Positions 9,701 through 14,948 of a stretch of DNA of 30,688 nucleotides are shown here, one piece after another; within the stretch, counting starts at the first letter, position 1; each line of letters opens with the position of its first letter. The stretch is taken from positions 1 through 30,688 of the forward strand of contig JAAEPW010000045.1 of assembly GCA_024232355.1 (NCBI GenBank), written 5' to 3'. The notes under the pieces were generated by a model. That model ran no database searches and was not told where the DNA came from. It worked only from the letters and a program-made list of their open reading frames with translations. The DNA is from Chloroflexota bacterium (GTDB lineage: Bacteria; Chloroflexota; Anaerolineae; B4-G1). Both the position numbers and the translations under genes were made by a program.

Positions 9701-10523
9701 CGTGAATCCTTCCAGCGTTGCGTGGGTCTTCATATTCGCCGTCTTCGATCATGTGCTTGTGGACGGCAAGCATTTCCCGTTCCCACGGCTCCAGGAAGTA
9801 AGCCAGCCCATAATCGGTCGGCAAAACGCGATTCATCTTCTCGACGGTCCAGTGTGTGGTGAACGGCCCGGCTGAGAATCCCGCCCCCACACGCAAGCCC
9901 AATTCATCGGGGTCGGTTTCCGTGCCCTTATAGGCGCTCGACCCGTCGGAGTAGCGATAAACCAGCTTGTCGCCGTTGACGGGTTTCCAGTCGTGGATAC
10001 ACACCCGCTGCGTGCCTCGCACGTCTTTCCACTGAAACACATTTTTGACCGCGTATTTTCCGTACCATAAGGCCGACAACAAACATTCCCTGAACTGCAT
10101 GAATCGCGGCGTCTTTTTCAGGATTCTAGTCAGCTCTTCGGCCAGCCATTTTTGTGTCTTGTCGTTTTCGTCCTCTGGTTCCAAGTGCCAGTCGAGCAAG
10201 GCCGTCGATCGGGTCCGCTGCTCCAAACACTCCATGATTGCCGTATCGTTCCGCATGAACTTCGCATTGTCCATCGAATCCTTGACGGCTTCATCGGACG
10301 GACGATACACACGGGACACCGAAGAAATGATCCCCTGGAAGGTAAGGACGTGAGGAAGCATATCCTTACCGAAGTTTGGCGGCATTCCGGGGATTTCCTG
10401 CGATGGGTCTTTCCTTTCGGGAAGATCACCGCCGGGGCCTTTGTCTTGGTGGGCCATGATGCCCGAAGCGTTAGACGCCGAATAGGCGGAAGCCGGGGGA
10501 GGAAGTGGAATATCCGTTGCCAT
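3762..10523 (-). CDS. Giant portal-polyvalent fusion: DUF935 portal + pyrophosphatase-like + metallopeptidase + ADP-ribosyltransferase
   Basis: One uninterrupted 2253-codon frame. Residues about 55-490 match Mu gp29/DUF935 portals (KRYILGQTLTTEADATGLGS near 379). A Gln-rich coiled region follows (490-600). Residues about 645-795 match the InPase domain of phage polyvalent proteins (SGNYKKGKVALHGLTISIE, HYGYL, DGDHVDVFIG, GLGAITPM). Residues about 850-1060 hold a metallopeptidase with HEAGH at 974-978 and a downstream TEAFAEVFA, as in gluzincins. Regions 1090-1430 and 1500-1690 are unrecognised. Residues about 1770-2085 match ART-PolyVal (FKSWFGDW, KVFHGTS, GPGFYFTEDKG, YDGITHIGG, FEPNQIKS). 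A linker of the form KPAPGQ.SF.FDE.KH.RVGKGSSEGGQF recurs between modules. Effector domains of this kind are usually fused to MuF-type or conjugative proteins and are thought to enter the host with DNA. Fusion to a portal is unusual. The start follows TAGGGACATAACATC, 4 nt after the upstream stop. Confidence 0.85.
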   Translation of the reverse strand: MATDIPLPPPASAYSASNASGIMAHQDKGPGGDLPERKDPSQEIPGMPPNFGKDMLPHVLTFQGIISSVSRVYRPSDEAVKDSMDNAKFMRNDTAIMECLEQRTRSTALLDWHLEPEDENDKTQKWLAEELTRILKKTPRFMQFRECLLSALWYGKYAVKNVFQWKDVRGTQRVCIHDWKPVNGDKLVYRYSDGSSAYKGTETDPDELGLRVGAGFSAGPFTTHWTVEKMNRVLPTDYGLAYFLEPWEREMLAVHKHMIEDGEYEDPRNAGRIHGTGIRSRIYWTWFQKQESLAWLMEFLERSAFGMELWYYPYGNPEAESKVRTAAQERIGEGRNIIMIPRPMGEEGMAYGVEKIEANMAGAEVLKSILTEYFGHLIKRYILGQTLTTEADATGLGSNLASVHLDTYLQIIKYDATNLEETMTTDVIRPLQCYNFPQYKNLPIRFKIETESPDVEGKLQAWRQAYEMGVSLKEEEVIELVGASMPGEEDAVLKSPEHTQAAQQMDMQQQQQQFDQQQAAAQAGLDKQRMGMEQDQQAFDQYSQQEQAATAAENEVGELQQELMRMEAEREMQEAPQVEVPDQPVYDVDGTPKSEASERKKVVEGYSRAEGGGERPFDDSDGGVDSDEKPPTTAEIRQREVDQAAKKTRRKPSDAQIKSGNYKKGKVALHGLTISIETPAGATRSGTDGDGNNWSVKMPYHYGYLLRTMARDGDHVDVFIGGNLDSDLVCVVDQVTPSGRFDEHKVMLGFTSVEDARAGYLSCYEPGWNGLGAITPMTVDQFKAWLDGGNTMKRVAGQVSKYAKRKPAAGQQSFAFDESAHPRVSKGSGEGGQFTAGEGGGGGKKASLKITPVTPATPHKDIKFGPDGSIVEGAIGGFPITTESRGIIEKLTEKTRQGLEEAMSKPEVAEALRDSGITSFLVVKSNQSKKGAPKNWTAGSSRGAIMIHPRTVEYLNKSANPERKVAGMTRVLTHEAGHGLWRSVSDADKKEFSDAVASSPQLMERVGKIVSTKAVPEAFANTGPREVTEAFAEVFAMKYYAPDDYAKLSESVTKPIEDTISRQRAFRKVHKPEQYKKSPDSPESSTSTPSKESPGWKNVGGSPMHIGEDGTIDMGCPGVKGEDVDELDDNREEREQRQDVAQSHGIEGEEITAKQAEHIDEKPMGNVPTAENPGMVTINGRPLEVKHDSKMWFWRQPGMNEWIAASQGMGELIKQGGGNVQAPAAQQPTTVAQATQQPQQPPAEEQPSAPEFSINPRTRFGAAVLEVAQDHNVPPDDVADAARHVIEGKQRFVRDREVAKQSARQLTGISAREVSRIENAGYDYASAWKLGGATGGKMRFFDEYTEEVAREYPELGITNADDLWNILGEGVQRPPQPWDTDILREAAELAVANAGYDPAAAAADDFEFGAKAGFAKSGAVEKFRKWREDRVLYARKPAPGQGSFAFDESKHDRVGKGSSEGGQFGSGGGSGGESAAATMNRPAEAPQQPMAATGGADRINAIGDLIRSSGKRLPPMADVQGIIGEGVTQEEAEAIWVRAGIDDLVAKDAAYEKAERSKARGENKISAGSVVIIGRSLLHDADSKGRLKQAMADIGDAKAIEFTKEGSDRKYMVFAATQAGAEGKWQISTFNGDLPMGHQHHNSKEEAVGAAIGAFPGDGYWNEGDADYRVARKYQKVSDSLRILEQYARKPAPGQQSFGFDEEKHPRVGKGSSEGGQFGAGGGGGEVAEDEGQGQRPVEGEPQQQQQPQQPTADPEAAGIADWKANNVRSQSFKSWFGDWERDPAGSSKVVDPQTGEPQEQHEMSAVVNEEGKPVKVFHGTSQGGWHTFDKSRLGNAEELLFGPGFYFTEDKGIAGEYERIGSEHELDREVTDQDREKAEEWLYTEEHVKQANESEAMQGELSAAQQALQMGTSMFGQWLNNSYDNVASQLRSELQIKRTFKHDSETKEVYLNIRKPFDIDGGTPITEEAAASIASAAGMSPPHPNSAEWDYLYGAVEGGKQPFRASGAAIYQLLSKQFGKQKANEILAATGYDGITHIGGHIMGNRDHRVWIAFEPNQIKSSDNQGTFDPANPDIRYNAGDNDDDNNTPAGPLSAHVAEIKRMAAGQPHDESKHPRASSGEFSTKPLAGQRNLFDEKVAQGPRKPKTAAQAATQGRLFDDDAVSASSRPLAGQKSLFKRDGLAEQFAKAFHAAGWQSESAFDVYTERKIEHFLASGIGGQLDVEDKYGRQIRYSRSHGTVSVEHYKGPEPTE
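4155..4214 (-). repeat. Portal linker repeat, copy 4 (shortened)
   Basis: Encodes AAGQPHDESKHPRASSGEF, the degenerate last copy of the inter-domain linker in the giant portal protein. It follows the ADP-ribosyltransferase domain. Two LAGQ..LF motifs downstream (residues about 2125 and 2170) look like further decayed copies. Confidence 0.55.
5370..5465 (-). repeat. Portal linker repeat, copy 3
   Basis: Encodes YARKPAPGQQSFGFDEEK followed by HPRVGKGSSEGGQF, then a Gly-rich run. It separates an unrecognised domain from the ADP-ribosyltransferase region. The protein sequence is nearly the same as copy 2, but DNA third positions differ, so the copies are not recent. Confidence 0.75.
6132..6227 (-). 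repeat. Portal linker repeat, copy 2
   Basis: Encodes YARKPAPGQGSFAFDESK followed by HDRVGKGSSEGGQF and a Gly/Ser run. It lies between two unrecognised globular regions of the giant portal protein. Confidence 0.75.
8022..8120 (-). repeat. Portal linker repeat, copy 1
   Basis: Encodes YAKRKPAAGQQSFAFDESA followed by HPRVSKGSGEGGQF and a Gly-rich run. It separates the pyrophosphatase-like domain from the metallopeptidase domain. Confidence 0.75.
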
Positions 10524-10527
10524 GATG

Positions 10528-12108
10528 TTATGTCCCTAATCCCATTAACGTGCGAGAACGAAGACCCTCCGACGAACTACTTGACGAATACTCCATTGAA
10601 CTGCTTGACGACTCATCATCGAAATTAAAGTTCAAGTTATCTTCGCCGTCAACACAATTATCAGTTGCGTCTATTTCGAGATGCCCGGCCCCACTGGCAT
10701 CACAATACTCGATAGTGCAATCCGCCATCACGGCGCTCGCCCCGTGGACTTCTAAGTCCCATTTCGCGGTCGCCAGGAATGTCTGCCCGTCAGCCGAGAA
10801 GGCACCGTCAACCCAGAACGTCGCGCCATTCATGGCGTCCGCCGCATCGTCGATGTCGAATCCAGACGACAGCGTCATATCACCACTGCCGCCACCGCCG
10901 TCCGAGCAGTTTATCGTCACGTCATTGAAGTCCACCGTGCCGTTCGTACCAGTGAACGAATGCGTCGTCAGGGAGCCCGTGAACGTAATCGTGCCGGTGC
11001 TGTCGCTGTCGATCACTAGAGTCTCAATTGACTTGCCGTCAAAGTCTATGCTCTGGTCAGCGGAGCCCGTGCTGTCCAGAGTCATCGTGCCGGTGCCCCT
11101 ATTCCAAGCAAACGCAGCACCTCCCGACAGCGTAACTGTTACATCACCGCTGATGTTCCAGTCAACATCATTACCAGTGCTGGTGACGGTGTAAACAGAA
11201 CTGCCCGACGAACTGAGCGTCAAATCACCACAGTTTATCGTGGTTCCGTCAGCACAAGTTACAGTGTGGTTATGCCCGCTTGCATCCCCAAGCCACCGCA
11301 GCTTGCCAAACGTGTAAGCACCGTCTAACGCTATACTGGAGTTGTTCTGGTAGTTCGGATACAACCTCACGTCTGTATTATAGACACCAGCTTGCAGCAC
11401 GTTAGCGTCGTAGCATTGGAACCTTATATACGCTAGCGTAATCTGCCCGGTATCAGCCTCCATAAAGATTCCATCGCCGTTGAACGGCGTTTGCATCCTC
11501 AACCCACCCAACCCAGACAAGATACCAGCGGCACCTATCGTCACGTTGGTTCCATTTTCCGTCTGAATGTAGTTGCTCGAATCACCCAACAGATTCAGCG
11601 TACCGCGTACTATCAGATTCCCCCCGGCAGCTATCTGCAACGATACACTACCTTGAGGAGTAAGGTTAACCGTGTTGGTTGCGTTCACCTGAATCTTGTA
11701 AGGTTTTTTGCTCCACCACGCTGTTAAGGTATACGTTGCGGAAGAACCCGCAAACACTATAGTAGAAGTCCCAGCAGTCAGGGTGCCTATGTCTTCGATG
11801 TCACAGTCACCGCTGATTGTCCAGATGCTACTGCCCATGTCTATCGTGGCACTGCCGCCGCCCGTGCAATCCAGGCCGCTGCTGCCGAGCGTGATCGCCT
11901 GGTTGTTGCTGTCTACCGTGCCGGAGTAGGCGTTGTCGAACCGCATACCTTGGCAGCTAAGTGGGGCAGAAAACACACATCCATCCGACGTCGTACCCGA
12001 ATCAAACACAGCCACGTCGGTGCCAGTCGGTACATTCCCTAGTGACCAGTTAGCAGCTACATTGCCGTCGTTATCGCCGTCGCTATTGTCCCAAATATTG
12101 TCTGCCAT
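10528..12108 (-). CDS. Beta-rich structural protein with Ser-rich C-terminal spacer
   Basis: A 526-residue protein starting after a GGGGACGGTGAATT ribosome site. It opens with NWSLGNVPTGTDVAVFD, the 'W..G.VPT..D.A.F' start seen in many right-handed beta-helix adhesins and phage fibres. It continues as repeating Thr/Ser/Gly/Asp-rich strands (TISGDCDIED, TLDSTGSADQSIDFDGKSI, TLVIDSDSTGTITFTGSL). Near the C-terminus are Ser runs (DDESSSSSMEYSSSSSSEG) and a final SRTLMGLGT. Most likely a virion surface fibre or spike-like protein. Its place directly before the portal gene is unusual for a tail fibre, so a head fibre is possible. The stop lies 4 nt before the portal start. Confidence 0.6.
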   Translation of the reverse strand: MADNIWDNSDGDNDGNVAANWSLGNVPTGTDVAVFDSGTTSDGCVFSAPLSCQGMRFDNAYSGTVDSNNQAITLGSSGLDCTGGGSATIDMGSSIWTISGDCDIEDIGTLTAGTSTIVFAGSSATYTLTAWWSKKPYKIQVNATNTVNLTPQGSVSLQIAAGGNLIVRGTLNLLGDSSNYIQTENGTNVTIGAAGILSGLGGLRMQTPFNGDGIFMEADTGQITLAYIRFQCYDANVLQAGVYNTDVRLYPNYQNNSSIALDGAYTFGKLRWLGDASGHNHTVTCADGTTINCGDLTLSSSGSSVYTVTSTGNDVDWNISGDVTVTLSGGAAFAWNRGTGTMTLDSTGSADQSIDFDGKSIETLVIDSDSTGTITFTGSLTTHSFTGTNGTVDFNDVTINCSDGGGGSGDMTLSSGFDIDDAADAMNGATFWVDGAFSADGQTFLATAKWDLEVHGASAVMADCTIEYCDASGAGHLEIDATDNCVDGEDNLNFNFDDESSSSSMEYSSSSSSEGLRSRTLMGLGT

Positions 12109-12121
12109 AATTCACCGTCCC

Positions 12122-12241
12122 CTAATTCCCCATGCCCATCAACATCCGCGATCCAGCGATCGGGCCGATAGTAACCGACCCGGTAACGCCAATACTAACG
12201 TCACTATACATCAGCATCATCGGTAACATCCGCGTTGACAT
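12122..12241 (-). CDS. Very small protein, 39 aa
   Basis: The ATG at 12241 is preceded by TTAGGGGAACGCGGAT, which overlaps the stop of the upstream small frame. The 39-residue product is Met-rich (STRMLPMMLMYSD), then SIGVTGSVTIGPIAG, and ends SRMLMGMGN. The end strikingly resembles the last residues of the next protein (SRTLMGLGT), and the stop context TTAGGGGA doubles as the next gene's ribosome site. This linked pattern is the main evidence that it is translated. Function unknown; a small virion component is possible. Confidence 0.5.
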   Translation of the reverse strand: MSTRMLPMMLMYSDVSIGVTGSVTIGPIAGSRMLMGMGN

Positions 12242-12253
12242 ATCCGCGTTCCC

Positions 12254-12445
12254 CTAATCCGCATCCCGCCCTATCGGCCTTCTCCAAGTGCGTGCCGCAC
12301 CCTCAATTGTCGCCCCGATAACAACCACGACAGCCTCGCCAGCGGTTATTCGGTTGCTGCTTTCGTCGTATTTGTAGCTGCCTGTGGCCCCGATCTGAGT
12401 CATGGGCGTAGAAGCTATTAAAGATGATTGGAGTATCATCTGCAT
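12254..12445 (-). CDS. Small frame overlapping the preceding gene (49-63 aa)
   Basis: Open from ATG 12445 (63 aa), with a second possible ATG at 12403 (49 aa), to TAG at 12254. The reading MTQIGATGSYKYDESSN then RITAGEAVVVVIGATIEGA looks like a real beta-structured protein. The overlapping upstream frame becomes Arg/Gly/Cys-rich over the same bases and looks like a shadow. Either this is a separate gene overlapping its neighbour, or the true product joins both frames by a +1 shift or a sequence error near 12405-12445. No strong ribosome site supports either ATG. Confidence 0.45.
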   Translation of the reverse strand: MQMILQSSLIASTPMTQIGATGSYKYDESSNRITAGEAVVVVIGATIEGAARTWRRPIGRDAD

Positions 12446-12740
12446 CTAGCACTTCAGTCCAGGGCCCAAACTCTCCATCATTCGTGGCGTGTGGCAATAC
12501 CACAAAGGGAGCGAAGCCCTCGGACGCACCGGCCAAGCCCAACCACCGCTCACGGACATGGAAGTGGTGTTCTACTTCCCACGCTTCTTTGGCACCCTTG
12601 CGAGCCAGAGCCACCAACGATACAGCGTCCGCCGTCAGTGAGCCAGCATCTTCCTTGTTACCAATAACGTCCCGCACCGATACATTGGTAGCTGCATCCG
12701 CTGCCGGCACGTTGGTCGGTCTGTCGGTACTTCCAAGCAT
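12303..12740 (-). CDS. Small structural-type protein, possibly frame-interrupted at its C-terminus
   Basis: The ATG at 12740 lies 11 nt after the upstream stop. Residues 1-110 look genuine (MLGSTDRPTNVPAADAAT, KEAWEVEHHFHVRERWLGLA, PFVVLPHATNDGEFGPWTEV). After about residue 112 the frame turns into DRGHRQLQIRRKQQPNNRW and Arg/Gly/Cys-rich sequence, while the overlapping frame carries normal-looking protein. It sits among small head or neck-sized genes between the terminase and portal. The N-terminal motif 'TDVPAADAATNV' type is common in small phage structural proteins, but I do not recognise a family. Confidence 0.6.
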   Translation of the reverse strand: MLGSTDRPTNVPAADAATNVSVRDVIGNKEDAGSLTADAVSLVALARKGAKEAWEVEHHFHVRERWLGLAGASEGFAPFVVLPHATNDGEFGPWTEVLDADDTPIIFNSFYAHDSDRGHRQLQIRRKQQPNNRWRGCRGCYRGDN

Positions 12741-12751
12741 GATAAATCGCC

Positions 12752-13084
12752 TCAGTCCTGTGTACAGATTGAAATCCCGTTGAACTTTTGCGACGTGTTG
12801 ATTTGCAGTCCAAGGCCAGCCGCACCGGCAATGCAAAGCTCCTTGTCGATGTTGATGTCTCGACCGGAAGCGATATGCACCAACCCGCCGGCCTCCGTGA
12901 ACTCCATCGGACCGCTCAAGTCGGCACCGTCGGTAGTTTCGATTCGCACCGTACCGGCCGCCTCGATGGTCCCGATCAACAGTCGCAGGCGGGCGATCTT
13001 GCCAGCCACCGCCGCACAAATTACGGTAACGCCCGCCGCCCCGGCGTTTTGATCGATCTTCGTTTGCGTTCGTGTTTCCGCCAT
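12752..13084 (-). CDS. Small beta-sandwich virion-like protein, 110 aa
   Basis: Start chosen at ATG 13084 because GAGGG lies 6-10 nt upstream; an in-frame GTG at 13099 is the alternative. The product (MAETRTQTKIDQNAGAAGVT..., GKIARLRLLIGTIEAAGTV, DLSGPMEFTEAGG, ELCIAGAAGLGLQINTS) has the pattern of small phage beta-sandwich proteins of about 110 residues often found as head or fibre accessories: a strand with 'A..GK.IR.L.L......GTV....' then 'L.GP......G' and a final 'G..L.IN.S'. Family known by pattern only. It lies immediately before the 145-codon gene. Confidence 0.6.
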   Translation of the reverse strand: MAETRTQTKIDQNAGAAGVTVICAAVAGKIARLRLLIGTIEAAGTVRIETTDGADLSGPMEFTEAGGLVHIASGRDINIDKELCIAGAAGLGLQINTSQKFNGISICTQD

Positions 13085-13108
13085 GTTTTCAACCCTCACT
13101 TATCGGTA

Positions 13109-14206
13109 TCAATAGGGATGCGAGACGCCACGCACCGGCAACGGTGACAATGTCCCGCGAGAGACTTGTATTTTCGGTTTTTGTGATGTCAGCCACTTGC
13201 CGCCAATGGTCCTGATTGTCCGGGGCTCAAAATACTCGCCGGTGGACCTCGCTACGGCCATTCTGGGCACGTACCCGCCGGTAATCCCTACTAACTCATA
13301 CGACTTGAGGTGGCCGCTGTGGGTATCCGTGCGGATTTCTTTCCATAACCACTTCCCCTTAGAACTTGCTTTGTGAAGTCGCAAAAACATTTCCGGCTCG
13401 ACATTCATGTAGCGGTATAAACTCCCCGGCCCGTTCATTTTCTGACCGGTGGTGGGATGCTGATACTTGAATCGCATATACAAATACGCATTTTCTATGT
13501 CATACCCATATTCCCACACGTTCGATGAATCGGCTTTGACCATCTCGCCGGTAACAATCGGGTGATCGGGCGGGAACTGTCGATTCCGGCCGCTGGCCAT
13601 TGGCAATGGAATATGCTTCCGTTGTGTACCAGCCCGAGTCGTTTCCGAGATACCAAAGGGCAGCCTGCCACGGCCTCTGTCTGACGACTCTTCTTCGGGC
13701 TTTAGGACCGTGAAACCCAATTCTTCCAGGAACTCTTGAGCAGCTTCTACGGCCCGGCCTACCGGCTGGGTTTTCCATTTATGTTTTTGGGGTAGGATCT
13801 CGAAGCCGAATGCCTCTAGTATTCGCTGGGCACCCGTGAGCGTAGCCGCCATGCCGCCGGATTTCGTGGCTCCCACCAAACTGCGAAGGATTTTCCCTGC
13901 CGGGCCGAGCGAAGCCAGAAAATCGTTGATAATCTTCTTGTCCCGGCCGCTGCCGCTGGAATAGTGCTCGACTTCGGCCAGTACATCCCCAAAGGTGGCA
14001 CCCATAGCCTCTTTCAGTAGCCGCTTGGGATTCATGCCTTTGTGGCGGTCGAGTAGCTTGGAAAACTTCTCTGTTTTCCTGCCCGGGTGGCGTCGAACGC
14101 GGTCCGCTTCGCCGATTAACTGCCCAAAAGCCGTCGATTTGAAGGCTTTTGTGGCTTGCTGCTGAATAGCCCGGCCGGCGTTTTTGAATAATGGGGAGTT
14201 TGGCAT
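13109..14206 (-). CDS. KTSC-domain protein
   Basis: A 365-residue protein. Residues about 227-292 (SSNVWEYGYDIENAYLYMRF..., GSLYRYMNVEPEMFLRLHKA, KGKWLWKEIR) match the KTSC domain, in which 'S..V..YGYD....L.V.F..G..Y.Y..VP...F..L..A.S.G.....IR' is typical. Here the strand pair is extended by an insertion (QHPTTGQKMNGP). KTSC domains occur in phage proteins and near restriction or lysyl-tRNA-synthetase C-termini, and their role is unsettled. Residues 1-165 are basic and helical. A virion role, perhaps head completion or an injected protein, is suggested only by the position between terminase and portal. There is no clear ribosome site; overlapping hairpins lie just upstream. Confidence 0.6.
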   Translation of the reverse strand: MPNSPLFKNAGRAIQQQATKAFKSTAFGQLIGEADRVRRHPGRKTEKFSKLLDRHKGMNPKRLLKEAMGATFGDVLAEVEHYSSGSGRDKKIINDFLASLGPAGKILRSLVGATKSGGMAATLTGAQRILEAFGFEILPQKHKWKTQPVGRAVEAAQEFLEELGFTVLKPEEESSDRGRGRLPFGISETTRAGTQRKHIPLPMASGRNRQFPPDHPIVTGEMVKADSSNVWEYGYDIENAYLYMRFKYQHPTTGQKMNGPGSLYRYMNVEPEMFLRLHKASSKGKWLWKEIRTDTHSGHLKSYELVGITGGYVPRMAVARSTGEYFEPRTIRTIGGKWLTSQKPKIQVSRGTLSPLPVRGVSHPY

Positions 14207-14210
14207 GGGC

Positions 14211-14290
14211 GAAAATTGCCTATTTTGCCTATAGCAGATCGGAGAAAATTGCCGATCGACGGCGGAGAAGATCCGGAACCGCCGCCGATC
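14211..14290 (-). promoter_or_regulatory. Mutually exclusive hairpins and direct repeats upstream of the KTSC gene
   Basis: On the minus strand a 12-bp hairpin (14290-14279 with 14265-14254, one G-U) shares four bases with a second hairpin made from CCGATC/GATCGG at 14252-14257 and 14237-14242. Only one can form at a time. The 10-mer GGCAATTTTC occurs twice (14253-14244 and 14220-14211). This could be an attenuator, or an operator for the HTH protein encoded just upstream. Seen in sequence; function inferred. Confidence 0.4.
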
Positions 14291-14333
14291 GGGCTAGGAT
14301 GGCAATCCTGTCTGGCGAGAGTATGCCCGATTT

Positions 14334-14714
14334 TCAGCCTGTAACGCAAGGGCTCATGTTGGGCGGTCCTGGATCTTCACCCTCCGCACCACCCAGAAAA
14401 TCCAACATTCCAGCCTGATGACACTGCTTCGCCCGCTCCCAGTTGGCCATGCGGCGGGCCTCGCAAGCCACGCAAGGCAGCACGACGATCATCCGCTCAC
14501 ACGCCTCGCAATAGACCGGTTCTTTCAGTTGCTCAGGCTCATACATCCTGGGAAGTAGCTTTTTCGGCTTCCACTTGCCAGCAGCCACGGCATCCACTGT
14601 GGTCTTAGAAATGCCGACCTCTTTGGCAATCAGCCGGTGAGAAAGAGGATCATCGGCTTTCAGCATCCGCTTTACACGCTGGATTGTTTTGACCGGAACT
14701 CGGATACCTGACAT
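14334..14714 (-). CDS. HTH and zinc-ribbon DNA-binding protein, 126 aa
   Basis: Start chosen at ATG 14714 because an ideal GGAGG sits 8 nt upstream. Residues about 24-47 form a resolvase/Hin-type helix-turn-helix (HRLIAKEVGISKTTVDAVAAG). Residues 69-84 hold two CxxC pairs (CEAC and CVAC), a zinc-ribbon arrangement. The C-terminus is Pro/Gly-rich. Probably a phage-encoded DNA-binding protein. It lies directly between the terminase and KTSC genes, and the repeats upstream of the KTSC gene are candidate targets. Neither activity nor target can be shown from sequence. Confidence 0.7.
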   Translation of the reverse strand: MSGIRVPVKTIQRVKRMLKADDPLSHRLIAKEVGISKTTVDAVAAGKWKPKKLLPRMYEPEQLKEPVYCEACERMIVVLPCVACEARRMANWERAKQCHQAGMLDFLGGAEGEDPGPPNMSPCVTG

Positions 14715-14732
14715 TTTGGACCTCCATGTCAA

Positions 14733-14948
14733 TCAGGTGGAGTTGTAAACGAAAATCTTGGCTTCCCCAGACAACATTTTTTGTACTTTCGTCGCCTTCC
14801 ACATGGGCAGGGAGAGTTTCGGCCGATTCGGTGGGGGTGGGGTTTGGTTGGTTGTGTTTTTTTGTTCGTGCCCATAATCATCATCCTTTATTGAAAAATC
14901 CAGCCCCCAACCGCCCACTCCCGTTCCCGTGCCCATTCCCGTTCCCAT
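14733..14948 (-). CDS. Small protein overlapping the terminase 3' end, 71 aa
   Basis: ATG 14948 is preceded by GAGGGG at 5 nt and overlaps the last 68 bases of the terminase gene in another frame. The first residues are Gly/Thr/Met repeats (MGTGMGTGTGVGGWG) forced by a G-tract repeat. The rest looks protein-like: DDDYGHEQKNTTNQ, a PPPPNRPK stretch, then WKATKVQKMLSGEAKIFV. It ends 18 nt before the start of the HTH/zinc gene, so it would fill an otherwise empty gap. No family recognised. Confidence 0.5.
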   Translation of the reverse strand: MGTGMGTGTGVGGWGLDFSIKDDDYGHEQKNTTNQTPPPPNRPKLSLPMWKATKVQKMLSGEAKIFVYNST

